Shown piece after piece: positions 34,601 to 42,662 of a stretch of 43,501 nt of DNA. The notes under the pieces are model-generated. The model did no database searches and was not told where the DNA came from. It saw only the letters and a list, made by a program, of their open reading frames with translations. Each line of letters starts with the position of its first letter. Position 1 is the stretch's first letter. This stretch comes from JAAYAY01 sp964429355. GTDB lineage: Bacteria > Planctomycetota > Planctomycetia > Pirellulales > Thermoguttaceae. The position numbers were made by a program, and so were the translations under genes. The DNA lies in the NCBI GenBank assembly GCA_964429355.1, contig CAYSCH010000025.1:1-43501 (forward strand), written 5' to 3'.

Positions 34601-35423
34601 TGGCAACATCGAGACTCAGAACAAACTCCGGCCGGTCGGGCAGCCAGCGATCGTCATACTCCGGCAATATCGGAGCAGGAACCTGCGGCAGTCCGGTCTC
34701 TGTCACCGGTAAGGTTGAATTCTCATTCGGCTTTGACGGCGGATCCTTGCCACCCCACAGAATCGCCCAGACTCCAAAGACCACCACCAGACCAGCCGCC
34801 GGAATGGCACTCCACCACAGCCAACGCCGCATCGCCGCCTCCGCTGGCGACACCCATGGACCGGCCAGCGGCCCCGGCAACGACTCCGGGGGCAGTGCCG
34901 GCTGCGGCTGAACCGGCGGTACCTCAATGACAGGCACTTCCGCTGGCGACGGCTGCGAGCCGAGATTCGGCGCGACCGCCGGCGGGTCGGAACCCGTAGC
35001 GGAAAGAACCGGTGTTGCGGCGGCAGCCGTTCCCACGGCCCCCGCAATTCTCTTGGCAGGAGATCTCTCCGGCTTCGCTTCCGCCGCTCTGCTCACCTGA
35101 ATCGGTGGTGCCGCTGCCGAACTCGCCGGATCCATCGACTCGGCCTGCGGTGGATTGCTCGTGACTGGTGACGTCGGAAGATTCTCTCTTTCCGCCGCGA
35201 GTCGATCCGAGGTTGCACGGGACGGTTCCTCAGCGGGAACCGCCCGTTTCACCGTCTCCGACTTCTCCGGTTGCGCAGACTCTGGAAGCGATTGCCATCC
35301 AGGCGGCAGCACGATCTGCACCATGCTCCCACACTTCGGGCAGGTCACAATCTGCCCGATCGCCGACTTGTCGCGCACGTTCAGCCGGGCTTCGCAGGTG
35401 GTGCAGGTGGTGGTAAAGAGCAC
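31695..35423 (-). CDS. Giant zinc-ribbon / membrane / DUF1559-tail / STN-like protein (contains assembly gap)
   Basis: A 1242-aa protein of unusual build. Residues 1-40 hold a zinc-ribbon-like CTTC...CPKC pair (LFTTTCTTCEARLNVRD, VTCPKCGSMV). A Pro/Ala-rich linker leads to one membrane helix (199-224). A large unrecognised region follows, then a DUF1559-like C-terminal segment (about 660-790: TDVPDGASNTIATVG, GGMYAGMADGSARFLS). Last come two copies of an STN-like domain plus secretin-N1-like domain (about 884-1044 and 1069-1241), each with a TWE..GG.G motif. DUF1559 proteins normally start with a pilin-type leader, absent here. A role in envelope assembly or secretion is a guess. GTG 35423 was preferred because the conserved zinc-ribbon begins there; an ATG at 35525 adds 34 residues. 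Ten N at 34365-34374 hide four residues but keep the frame. Confidence 0.8.
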   Translation of the reverse strand: MLFTTTCTTCEARLNVRDKSAIGQIVTCPKCGSMVQIVLPPGWQSLPESAQPEKSETVKRAVPAEEPSRATSDRLAAERENLPTSPVTSNPPQAESMDPASSAAAPPIQVSRAAEAKPERSPAKRIAGAVGTAAAATPVLSATGSDPPAVAPNLGSQPSPAEVPVIEVPPVQPQPALPPESLPGPLAGPWVSPAEAAMRRWLWWSAIPAAGLVVVFGVWAILWGGKDPPSKPNENSTLPVTETGLPQVPAPILPEYDDRWLPDRPEFVLSLDVANSNAAGQLAALFKTAPPLERAIMEELFPGFGLKPNAVERLDWASSDLSEWSQKGIVVITLAQGQNAGHMRAAGTPXXXXAAEIELRQLDRPTWKRAFAILDERTIVTGEETLLRKLTQRGDEAADLGLLRPLLAVAPGDADFFLALDLHAAAQAGWPSPGDWLDVWPEGRDTWRLIWSLPTALSFNFDRADLALAELGLLCDGDTVAEKVRVAVDQWIPQAKTVLSARLDSLESSAQAGEISAAAVGPYRAALNGASAALASAHVEVASRCVWLRVDCGNNSPAWTAAAADSRGAIDADWYRAAGVIDSKLQGGVYGALSGYEQAKQKAPAGAISSGPLPPEKVLSWITAMLPYLGHEAWAEDLNTSYSWDSPKNRPVTSRTLDAVQNPAVADRATPSGFPVTHYVGVAGIGADAADLPRTDPRAGIFGHRESRRLTDVPDGASNTIATVGVSGKLGSWASGGSATVRGFAEKPYINGPDGFGSGQPGGMYAGMADGSARFLSAKIDPTVLEQLATAAGGEPPVARPTAGDVVRVEPAPAAEAVADEMVPSPAKMDPPIPGEPAIPAPVPPEKAAAVAEPVPSPAVDTTETAAEKTAEQTTIDIAQRLQMPLLGIAITDVPLQQAIQSIEDLGSLTVTFDLDTMSALGILLDRPVNMRVTKTTVGQALDSVLASCGLKPVVRGNQLWVTGAGQASDASRAVRYSVTDLVSAGGPPAAELATWISRLIAPETWEAHGGQGKIHENAGVLEITQSEPVHLEILVFCERLRVARGLSPRSGRPAESFDLATRRARAAECLRQPVTLNFFQPTAIRRVLQEVDQACEARIGVNWLALAEEQKLPSLPAVLTVSQVPLEGALGQMLDPLGLDFRASAERTIEVTTRAAADAHFEREFYPIGDLLDAGQNAAALIDRLRGEIAAGTWESDGGKGVVILDETSRCLIVLQTQRAQVAVEAFLTGLRPQPAAERAN
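34365..34374. other. Assembly gap of 10 N inside the giant gene
   Basis: Ten N flanked by CTCCGC on the left and GCGGAG on the right, an inverted repeat able to form a hairpin. The reading frame of the giant gene is kept across it. Confidence 0.95.
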
Positions 35424-35747
35424 GTCGGCCAAGGCGTCGACCTGGATGCTGGTCCAATGCTGGTATCTGGGCGCAGAGTATTCCCTCCCTAATTGTAGGG
35501 CGCTGCCGCCAAGACCTGCCAGCATTCGGCGGGTTTTGAGGGAAAAAACGTGGCGACCCCAGGCCTGAGCCGCAGTTCATCCCGATGTCGGCTGCCGCAC
35601 AATCGATAGAATCCCACGGCCCTCCGGATGGGCTTGCCGATTCAGCGGCCCCCATCAACTCCCGTCGAACGGCGGCCCTCGGGACCGGGGCTCTCTTGGC
35701 TTCAAGTTCCCTCCGGGGCAAACCGGAAGGCCTTCATCGGCTGCCCG

Positions 35748-36383
35748 TCACCGATCCATCACCGGTCCCCCCGACCGCTTCAGCAGTTTGCCCGTCTCCT
35801 GATCCCAGACTCGCGTCCGATGGGCCATACGATGCTCGCCGTGGCATTCGGTGCAGTACTTCTCACCAGCCTTCGCCTTCTTCGGTTCCTCCCAGCGGAG
35901 AAACATCTCCCGGTGCGACAGGGCGGCCGTCTTGTCGACCAACAGCTCGTCCCGCGGATGGCACGTCATGCAACGCGGATTGATCCGCTGCTTGCTCCAC
36001 ATGATCTCCGGCGCCGTCAAGCCATCCTCGTCGGCACTGTGGTCGTCCGACAGCCCGTGGCACGTCTCGCACCCGACTCCCGCCGGCCGATGAAGGTCAA
36101 CCAGTTCCTCTTCCTCCAGGTTGACATGGCAGACCAGGCAATAAGAGTTGTCGGCCTCCTGGACCGGCTTCGATACATCCGGCCGAGTCACCTTCCACTT
36201 CGAGTCCTTGCCGTCCGGCAACTTCGCCTCGGCCTGATTCGAAACCGTCTCTACGGTTCCTTTCTCTTCTGCCAGCACCAGCGCCGACACCCCCACCATG
36301 ATCGCGGCCACGACCCCGAGCGACCCGCCCAGCGTGCCTGACAGGCTCCGCCTGGTACGCTTGTTCCGAAACGCTCGTTCCAT
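35748..36383 (-). CDS. Exported tetraheme cytochrome c
   Basis: A 211-aa periplasmic or membrane-anchored multiheme cytochrome. A hydrophobic leader (residues 18-38, GGSLGVVAAIMVGVSALVLA) precedes four heme motifs: CLVCH (82-86), CETCH (105-109), CMTCH (138-142) and CTECH (177-181), with extra histidines such as DLHRP and LSHREM that could serve as distal ligands. It would shuttle electrons at the outer face of the inner membrane. Its ATG overlaps the TGA of the aldo/keto reductase gene by one base (TGATG), a strong sign of coupled translation and shared function. A frame extension to 36437 lies wholly inside the reductase gene and is unlikely. Confidence 0.92.
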   Translation of the reverse strand: MERAFRNKRTRRSLSGTLGGSLGVVAAIMVGVSALVLAEEKGTVETVSNQAEAKLPDGKDSKWKVTRPDVSKPVQEADNSYCLVCHVNLEEEELVDLHRPAGVGCETCHGLSDDHSADEDGLTAPEIMWSKQRINPRCMTCHPRDELLVDKTAALSHREMFLRWEEPKKAKAGEKYCTECHGEHRMAHRTRVWDQETGKLLKRSGGPVMDR

Positions 36384-37546
36384 CAAACGTACTCCCAGTC
36401 TTTCAGCCACCGGTAACCGGTGCCCAGTTTGTCCCACATCTTCTCGGTGGCCGAGTCCAACGCAATTCGGTCGGCAGGCGGCATCACGTTGGCGGCCGAA
36501 TCTGCGCGCTCGGCAAGGTCCAACTCGCGTCGTTCCTTGATCGCCAACGCCATGTTGTCGACCTGCTGCGGACTGGCCAGGCCTGGAATCGGCGCCGTCA
36601 TGGCCGGGTTCGTGAGAATGTAGCGAATCGTGAGTCGTGCCGTGCGGTCGTCTTCTTCCACATGGGGCCCGTCCGGCGACCCATCTCCCTTGAATACGGC
36701 GTTGCTGGCAAAGGGCTTGATCCCCAAAACACCCACGTCCTGCTTGCGGACCACGTCAAAGAAGCTGTCTTCTTCGAGCACCTTCGACTTGGCTGTGTAC
36801 GGCGTGCAGCAGAACTGCATCACGTCGGGATAGGTTTCAAACAGCATGGCGGCCCAGCGACGATCGTGCGTCGAAAAGCCCGTGAAGCGGCACAGCCCTT
36901 TCTTCCTGGCGATTTCCAGGGCTTTGACCATTTCGTCCACTTCCTCCTGGGTGTGGCGCCCGCCGCGCTCGTGGGCCATCAGACGCCAGCAGTCGGCATA
37001 CTCCAGTCCCGTATCCTTAAGCCCCTTGGCCAGAATGTCGACCAGGATGTCGGCCTTGCGATGCTCCTCGTGGCGCAGTTCCTGGGCCCCCATCGACCAG
37101 GCCACGTACATCTGCTCCCGCCGTCCCTGGAGCGCCTTCCCATAAACGCCCGGCTCCGCCGACCCCGCGAAGTCGATCAGGTTGATCCCGACCTCCAGGC
37201 AACGGTCGATCACCGCCGCGCGGTTCTTGTGAAACGCCAGCAAATCCATCCCGGTCGCATTCGGGTCCCCCTCGCATCCCTCGAAGGCCGCCGCCCCCTT
37301 CAGAACGCGGTCCACCCGCTTCCAGTGCCCGCCCATGCAGACAGCCGACACCCAGAGCCCCGTCTTGCCAAGGCGACGGTACTCCATATCGGCCCGGTAG
37401 CTCCGGGTGTTCTTCACCTCCGACGATTCCTCCGCCCGCACTTGTGGCGAAGCCAGTGCCGCCAGGGCCGCAGCCGAAGCGGTCGCCGCCCCGCTACGAC
37501 AAATGAACTGACGCCGTGACAGATCCTGGTTCTCGCGACTTGTCAT
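36383..37546 (-). CDS. Tat-exported aldo/keto reductase-like protein lacking the usual catalytic lysine
   Basis: A 387-aa aldo/keto reductase-fold protein. A twin-arginine leader, LSRRQFICRSGAATASAAAL (residues 9-28), is followed by MEYRRLGKTGLWVSAVCMGG. Of the family tetrad, Asp125 (GINLIDFAGS), a candidate Tyr135 (GVYGKAL) and His192 (RLMAHERGG) are present, but where relatives have the catalytic Lys (IATK) this protein reads YVAWSMG (147-153). The C-terminal cofactor region has PIPGLASPQQVDNMA. Its gene ends in TGATG shared with the tetraheme cytochrome, so its partner is probably that cytochrome rather than soluble NADPH alone. ATG 37546 follows AGGAGGG and opens the Tat signal. Confidence 0.9.
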   Translation of the reverse strand: MTSRENQDLSRRQFICRSGAATASAAALAALASPQVRAEESSEVKNTRSYRADMEYRRLGKTGLWVSAVCMGGHWKRVDRVLKGAAAFEGCEGDPNATGMDLLAFHKNRAAVIDRCLEVGINLIDFAGSAEPGVYGKALQGRREQMYVAWSMGAQELRHEEHRKADILVDILAKGLKDTGLEYADCWRLMAHERGGRHTQEEVDEMVKALEIARKKGLCRFTGFSTHDRRWAAMLFETYPDVMQFCCTPYTAKSKVLEEDSFFDVVRKQDVGVLGIKPFASNAVFKGDGSPDGPHVEEDDRTARLTIRYILTNPAMTAPIPGLASPQQVDNMALAIKERRELDLAERADSAANVMPPADRIALDSATEKMWDKLGTGYRWLKDWEYV

Positions 37547-37738
37547 CACGACCCTCCTGACAGCATGGGATAGTGGAATATCGGCCGACAAAGCCCGCCG
37601 AGCGGCCGCTCCTATTTATCGCATCTCCAGAATTTCCAGTCTATAGTTCCGCCGCGCTGTCGGCATGATACCCCGCCAGTATCGGCAACTCGGGCTGGCT
37701 CCCGCCACCCGCGTGGAGCGACAATGAGGGGGCTTCCT

Positions 37739-37767
37739 TTGACGCTCTAAAGTGACCACAATAAAGG
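37739..37767 (+). promoter_or_regulatory. Candidate hisD promoter
   Basis: TTGACG (37739-37744) and TAAAGG (37762-37767) are separated by 17 bases. The -35 matches the standard consensus at five of six positions; the -10 is weak. The expected start near 37774 would give a leader of about 50 nt ending at the hisD ATG. Confidence 0.35.
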
Positions 37768-37777
37768 GTTTGTGGCC

Positions 37778-37812
37778 GATTCTCGTGAAGAATCGTGGCA
37801 CCTGTCCGCCAC
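37778..37812 (+). promoter_or_regulatory. Two adjoining hairpins in the hisD leader
   Basis: GATTCT (37778-37783) pairs with AGAATC (37789-37794), and immediately after it GTGGC (37795-37799) pairs with GCCAC (37808-37812). The second stem ends 3 bases before the GGGAG ribosome site (37816-37820). They could affect translation of hisD; no His-rich leader peptide is present. Confidence 0.35.
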
Positions 37813-37826
37813 AGTGGGAGTCTTTC

Positions 37827-39188
37827 ATGCCTGCCGAACTGAACATCACCTGGATCGACAGCCGCCGCGATGACATTCGGGCGGCAATGGCCCTCCTGCG
37901 GGAAAGACTCAGCCCGCGGGGCGATATTGTCAGCCATGCGGGCCGAAAACGGACCGTGGAGATCTTCGGCGAACCCCTCACGCCCCTGGAGGTTGTCCGC
38001 CGCATCTGCCGTGATGTCGAAGAAAAAGGGCTCCAGGCCGTCCTCGATTACTCGGTTCGAATCGACCGGGCAGTACTCACTGCCGACGCGATCCGTGTGC
38101 CCGCCGCCGATCTGGCGGCAGCCCACGCCCAGGCGGAGCCTGAGTTTCTGGAGGCGGTGCGTAGGGTCCGAGGCAACATCGTCGAGTTCCAGCAGGCAAT
38201 CCTCCACAAGGACGTTCGGGTCGTGCGGCTCGGCGGTTATCTGGTCCAGCGTTACCTGCCCCTCGACCGTGTCGGCATCTGTGTGCCCGGTGGAGCGGCG
38301 GCTTATCCCTCGACGGTCCTCATGACCGCCGTGCCGGCCCAAGTAGCCGGCGTCAAGGAATTGGCGGTTGTTGCTCCCCCCACCCCTTTCGGGGCTTACA
38401 ACGCCGACATGCTGGCCACCTGCCACGAGCTGGGAATCACCGAGGTTTACCGGCTGGGTGGAGCCCAGGCAGTCGCTGCCCTGGCCTACGGCGTCGAAGG
38501 ACTGCCCCGGGTGGACAAGATTGTTGGCCCCGGCAACCTGTTCGTTGCCTTGGCCAAGAAACATGTTTACGGAGAAGTCGATATCGACTCGATTGCTGGA
38601 CCAAGCGAAGTGGTTGTGATCGTCGACGGGTCCACCCGAGCGGACTATACGGCCTGTGACCTGATGGCTCAGGCCGAACATGCGCCAGGGGCCAGTGTCT
38701 TGATCGGATGGAACGAAAAGGTGCCTCGCGATACCCTGACCGAAATCGCCACGCAACTGGAACGTGTCGAGCGGGGCGACTTGGCCCGTCAGAGCCTCGA
38801 AGATTTCGGCGCGGTGATCCTCGCCCGAGATGCCGACGAGGCCTGCCGGCTTGCCGACGAGATCGCTCCGGAGCACCTCCACGTGGCCACCGAGAACGCC
38901 GAAGAGCTGCTGGGCAAACTTCGTCACGCAGGCGCGATTTTCCTCGGCAACTACACGCCGGTCGCCCTGGGCGACTACGCCGCCGGCCCTTCGCACGTGT
39001 TACCCACCAGCGGCACGGCCCGTTTCGCCGGCGGACTGTCGGCCAACGATTTCCTCCGCCCGGGGAGCGTGATCCACTTCGACCGCGAAGGGATGCAGCG
39101 ACTTGCCCCCGCGGTGCGAACCTTGGCCACCAAAGAAGGCCTTACCGCCCACCGCGAAAGCGTCGAGATCCGCCTCCCCAAGCCATGA
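37827..39188 (+). CDS. hisD: Histidinol dehydrogenase
   Basis: A 453-aa zinc enzyme that oxidises L-histidinol to L-histidine with two NAD+ in the last steps of histidine synthesis. Family blocks are complete: YLPLDRVGICVPGGAAAYPSTVLM, YRLGGAQAVAALAYG, VDKIVGPGNLFVALAKK, DSIAGPSEVVVIVDG, DLMAQAEHAPGASV (with Gln/His ligands), EIAPEHLHVATEN, and GPSHVLPTSGTARFAGGLS near the end. ATG 37827 has GGGAG upstream and starts just before the family region; the frame extends to 37752. hisC follows 154 bases later and hisB after that, so the three form a cluster. Confidence 0.96.
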   Translation: MPAELNITWIDSRRDDIRAAMALLRERLSPRGDIVSHAGRKRTVEIFGEPLTPLEVVRRICRDVEEKGLQAVLDYSVRIDRAVLTADAIRVPAADLAAAHAQAEPEFLEAVRRVRGNIVEFQQAILHKDVRVVRLGGYLVQRYLPLDRVGICVPGGAAAYPSTVLMTAVPAQVAGVKELAVVAPPTPFGAYNADMLATCHELGITEVYRLGGAQAVAALAYGVEGLPRVDKIVGPGNLFVALAKKHVYGEVDIDSIAGPSEVVVIVDGSTRADYTACDLMAQAEHAPGASVLIGWNEKVPRDTLTEIATQLERVERGDLARQSLEDFGAVILARDADEACRLADEIAPEHLHVATENAEELLGKLRHAGAIFLGNYTPVALGDYAAGPSHVLPTSGTARFAGGLSANDFLRPGSVIHFDREGMQRLAPAVRTLATKEGLTAHRESVEIRLPKP

Positions 39189-39342
39189 CTCGCGGAAGGA
39201 TGGGCAAGGGCGGCTGGTGGTCGGCCGATTGCAGGCCCCCAACCCTGTCAATCGAACCTGGCCACAGTATTCGTGATCCTGTTGGTGTTCCCATTGTCAA
39301 GAAGTCCAGCGTGTTCAACCGCTTCACGGTAACGAAGAAGCC

Positions 39343-40479
39343 ATGACCCAAGCTCAAAGCTCAGAGCCCAAAGCTCAGACCTTATCACTCACCGCTAATC
39401 GATCCTACGTCCGGCCTGAAATCGAAGCCATGACGGGCTATATCCCCGGTGAGCAACCGCGGCAGGGGCAGGTCGTCAAGCTCAATACGAACGAGAACCC
39501 CTACCCAGCCTCGCCGTCCGTCGCCCAGGCGATCCGCGAAGTGCTCGATCGTGGGCTGACACGCTATCCGGACGCCATGGGACAGCCCTTCCGCGAGGCC
39601 GCAGCCGAAGTGCTCGGAGTCAAGCCCGACTGGATCCTCTGCGGCAACGGCAGCGATGACATCCTCACCATCGTCACGCGAACCTTCGTTGGCGCCGGCC
39701 AGTCCTTGCGACTCCCCTACCCAAGCTACATCCTCTACAAGACCCTCGCCCAGCTTCAGGGGGCCGGAAGCGAGGAGGTCAAGTTCCAGCCCGACTGGAC
39801 CCTCGGCGATGACTTCGCGAAGTCGAGCGACGGGCTGCGGCTCGCGTTCCTGCCAAATCCCAACAGTCCCTCCGGCACCGTCCTGCCGCCCGAACGAGTT
39901 CTGGAGATTGCCCGTCGGCTCCCCTGTCCGCTGCTTGTCGACGAGGCCTATGCCGATTTCGCCCAGACGAACTGCATGCACCTGGTCGAGCAGGACGAAA
40001 GGATCCTCGTTTCACGCACCATGAGCAAATCCTACGCCCTGGCCGGCCTGCGATTCGGCTACGTGGTGGCCCAGCCGCACATCATCGAGCAACTCATCAA
40101 GGTAAAGGATTCCTACAACTGCGACGCTCTTTCGATCGCCGGCGCCGCCGCCGCCATTCGTGACCAGGCATGGCGGGCCGAAAATCGCCTCAAGATCCTG
40201 GCCACCCGCGAGCGGCTCACCGACGGGATGCGCCGTCTAGGGTTTGTGACGGTTCCGTCGCAGGCAAACTTCACATGGAACACCCATCCGGAACAGCCCC
40301 TACAACCGCTCTACCAGGGGCTCAAACAACACGGCTTTCTCGTCCGATACATGAACTATCCCCTCTGGAGCGACGGCCTGCGCATTAGCGTTGGTACAGA
40401 CCAGCAGATCGACACCGTCCTCGCACTCCTCGAAGAGATGATGACCAGAAACAAACGGCAAATGCCCAATGACGAATGA
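39343..40479 (+). CDS. hisC: Histidinol-phosphate aminotransferase
   Basis: A 378-aa PLP enzyme that transaminates imidazole acetol phosphate with glutamate to histidinol phosphate. Motifs: VKLNTNENPYPASP near residue 45, ILCGNGSDDIL near 97, LPYPSYILYKTL, LPNPNSPSGTVLP near 170, VDEAYADFA near 200 and the PLP lysine 229 in SRTMSKSYALAGLRFGY, then LRISVGTDQQID. The first 15 residues come from a low-complexity AAGCTCAGAGCCC-like stretch and may be untranslated. The last few codons and the stop lie in a GACGAAT tandem repeat (40471-40491), so the natural C-terminus may have been altered by it. Confidence 0.95.
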   Translation: MTQAQSSEPKAQTLSLTANRSYVRPEIEAMTGYIPGEQPRQGQVVKLNTNENPYPASPSVAQAIREVLDRGLTRYPDAMGQPFREAAAEVLGVKPDWILCGNGSDDILTIVTRTFVGAGQSLRLPYPSYILYKTLAQLQGAGSEEVKFQPDWTLGDDFAKSSDGLRLAFLPNPNSPSGTVLPPERVLEIARRLPCPLLVDEAYADFAQTNCMHLVEQDERILVSRTMSKSYALAGLRFGYVVAQPHIIEQLIKVKDSYNCDALSIAGAAAAIRDQAWRAENRLKILATRERLTDGMRRLGFVTVPSQANFTWNTHPEQPLQPLYQGLKQHGFLVRYMNYPLWSDGLRISVGTDQQIDTVLALLEEMMTRNKRQMPNDE

Positions 40480-40561
40480 CGAATGACGAATCAGGCGATT
40501 TTCTCAGTTTCCTGCCTCCATCATTCAACATTCGTTTGCCTTTCGTGATTCGACATTCGTC
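40471..40561. repeat. GACGAAT tandem repeat with inverted copies after hisC
   Basis: Three head-to-tail GACGAAT units (40471-40491) cover the hisC stop codon (40477-40479). Inverted copies (ATTCGTC at 40555-40561, and related CATTCAACATTCG and CGTGATTCG upstream of it) lie 60-70 bases on, so the segment can fold back. It fills almost the whole hisC-hisB gap. Confidence 0.7.
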
Positions 40562-40608
40562 ATTTCCCCGCCCTTGAGCCTCCAACCTCAGACCCCGCCC
40601 GTGTATCC

Positions 40609-41193
40609 ATGCGAACCTCCCGAATCGAACGAAAGACGGCCGAAACCGATATCCAGTTGGAGGTAAACCTCGACGGCACGGGACGCGGCAATGTCGCCAC
40701 CGGGGTCGGGTTCTTCGATCATATGCTCCAATTGCTCGCCAGGCATGGGGCGCTGGACCTGTCGATCCAGGTTGCCGGAGATCTGCATGTGGACCAGCAC
40801 CACACGGTCGAAGACACCGGGATCTGCCTCGGCCAGGCGGTCCGTGAGGCCCTCGGCGACAAGGCCGGCATCCGCCGCTACGGCCATTTCACGCTGCCCA
40901 TGGAGGAGGTGCTTGCCACCACGGCGATCGACCTCGGCGGCCGGGCCTGGTTTGTCTTCAACGCCAATTTTCCCTCCCCCAAGATCGGCCAATTCGACAG
41001 CGAACTCGTGTACGACTTCTGGCAGGCCTTCTCGGCCAATGCCCTCTGCAACCTGCACATCCAGGTCCACTACGGCCGCAACAGCCACCACGTGGCCGAA
41101 GGCATCTTCAAGGCCACCGCCCGCGCCCTCCGCATGGCCGCCGACAAAGACGATCGAATGACAGGCGTGCCGAGCACGAAGGGCGTGCTCTGA
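40609..41193 (+). CDS. hisB: Imidazoleglycerol-phosphate dehydratase
   Basis: A 194-aa manganese enzyme removing water from imidazole glycerol phosphate. It is the stand-alone dehydratase without the histidinol phosphatase domain found in enteric bacteria. Metal-binding histidine motifs are intact: GFFDHMLQLLARHG near residue 37, DQHHTVEDTGICLGQ near 63 and the C-terminal HHVAEGIFKATARAL near 162, plus the family closing VPSTKGVL. Length is normal. ATG 40609 starts RTSRIERKTAETDIQLEVNLDG, the usual N-terminus. It ends 73 bases before a convergent TPR gene, where no clear terminator was found. Confidence 0.96.
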   Translation: MRTSRIERKTAETDIQLEVNLDGTGRGNVATGVGFFDHMLQLLARHGALDLSIQVAGDLHVDQHHTVEDTGICLGQAVREALGDKAGIRRYGHFTLPMEEVLATTAIDLGGRAWFVFNANFPSPKIGQFDSELVYDFWQAFSANALCNLHIQVHYGRNSHHVAEGIFKATARALRMAADKDDRMTGVPSTKGVL

Positions 41194-41266
41194 GTATCCC
41201 TTCCGAAAATCCATGCACGATGGTTTGCTCATACAGAGTGACCGCGGTTCGCCTTGACTGGCCGAC

Positions 41267-42589
41267 TCAATGGTCTGTCGGCGACTGCCGCCGATCGTGC
41301 TGTGCCCGGGAAGAGCTTTGAGACACGACTTCGCTCAGGCGAGGTGAGAACAGGGCTGCAGATGGTAGAAGAATGGAAATCATGAGCGCCACGGAGTGCA
41401 TCTCTGAGTCGAGAGGTTCAGCAGAATTCCTCTGGATCGTCGCCCAAATGGCAAATGCCAGGCCGGAGCAGACGAACACGACGGAATAGCCTGCCATGAA
41501 GTGCCGTTGCGAGCGATCTTTTGCACGGAACACGGCATCTACAGGGAAAATGGAGAGTCCGCTAAGTGCAGCCAAGTCCGCGCAGAGTTGTCCACCCCAA
41601 GTCCAAGCACAGACAGTGAAAGCAAGGGCGGTGGTCAAGAGGCCGAAGATCCAGTTGTTTTGAGTACGCTGTAAATCGAGAACGGCATAACGCGTTTGCG
41701 GAACGAAACGCAAGACAGCAATTCCCAGGACCGGAGCCATGACAACTCCCGATGCGAGAATCGCGAGCAATACCAAGAGTATTGCCGGGTCAGACAACAA
41801 AGCAGGATCCCTCGGTCCCAAATGGTTCGCGAGAGAACCCAATGCAGCGGTCGCGGCGACGAGGAAACATATGGGTTGACTGAAAAACAGCGAGAAATAC
41901 AGATAGGGCTTGAATAGAAGGCGGTAAGGCAAAGTCGATTCCATCAATGCAACTGAAAGACCTTTCCGCGTGTTAGCCGAAAGCGGATCCATGCGCAACG
42001 ACTCACGGAAATCCTCGAGGGCCTGACTGCGTTTGGTGCCGTCCATGTGAAGCCATCCGCGCATGGCTCTGGCTGCGGCATTTTCGGGGGTAATAGTCAG
42101 CACTTCTGCGAGTTCCCGGCTACTCCCTTGGGTATCGCCGATTATCAGATACGCGGCTGCCCTCATAATTCTTGCTTGCGTATTGGATGGTTCCAGCTCC
42201 AGCGCTTTGGCTGAACTATCAAGGGCCGCTTTGCCTTGTCGCATCGCAACAAAGATCTGCGCCTGCAGTACCCAACTCTCCACGCTCGTCGGCTCGATCG
42301 CTAATGCGGCTGCAACCGCTTCGATGGCCTCTGGCGACCGTTTCTCAAGAAACGCGACGACCGCCGCACAGTGATGAACAGTCGAAACGCCAGCACCGCT
42401 GTGGAAGGCGCTGCGAATGTGATCGGCGGCTTCACGGAACTCCTTGCGGTGAGCCAGACAAACGGCCAGGAACGCGTGCGATTGGGGATGATCCGGATCA
42501 CCCGCCAGAGCCGCACTCAGCTCCTTCTCTGCAAGGTCAAACCGGCGATTGTGAAGAAGCAATTCGGCGCATTGAAAATGGCTGGTCAT
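41267..42589 (-). CDS. TPR-repeat membrane protein
   Basis: A 440-aa protein with about five tetratricopeptide repeats in residues 1-215 (for example FDLAEKELSAALAGDPDHPQ, AALDSSAKALELEPSNTQ, QALEDFRESLRMDPLSAN) followed by a membrane part with several helices: about 235-255, 270-295, 310-335, 365-385 and 395-415. The TPR part has no signal peptide and would be cytoplasmic, offering a protein-docking surface. Function is unknown. The junction, RKGLSVALMESTLPYRLLFKPYLYF, mirrors the next gene (VVETLKSRSALYRVFLRYFL), so the two are paralogues in tandem, 73 bases apart. Confidence 0.85.
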   Translation of the reverse strand: MTSHFQCAELLLHNRRFDLAEKELSAALAGDPDHPQSHAFLAVCLAHRKEFREAADHIRSAFHSGAGVSTVHHCAAVVAFLEKRSPEAIEAVAAALAIEPTSVESWVLQAQIFVAMRQGKAALDSSAKALELEPSNTQARIMRAAAYLIIGDTQGSSRELAEVLTITPENAAARAMRGWLHMDGTKRSQALEDFRESLRMDPLSANTRKGLSVALMESTLPYRLLFKPYLYFSLFFSQPICFLVAATAALGSLANHLGPRDPALLSDPAILLVLLAILASGVVMAPVLGIAVLRFVPQTRYAVLDLQRTQNNWIFGLLTTALAFTVCAWTWGGQLCADLAALSGLSIFPVDAVFRAKDRSQRHFMAGYSVVFVCSGLAFAIWATIQRNSAEPLDSEMHSVALMISILLPSAALFSPRLSEVVSQSSSRAQHDRRQSPTDH

Positions 42590-42662
42590 AGCAGATATCA
42601 GAATTCTCGTCCCGTCATGGCCGGTCAGGCCGACGAGCCACTCTCCGCCGCATCAGAGTCTT

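Noticed and set aside
35585..35983. Short + strand frame with a twin-arginine-like stretch
   Set aside because: It overlaps the cytochrome gene in antisense and loses any protein character after the first residues.
37641..38996. Long - strand open frame (451 codons)
   Set aside because: Antisense to hisD.
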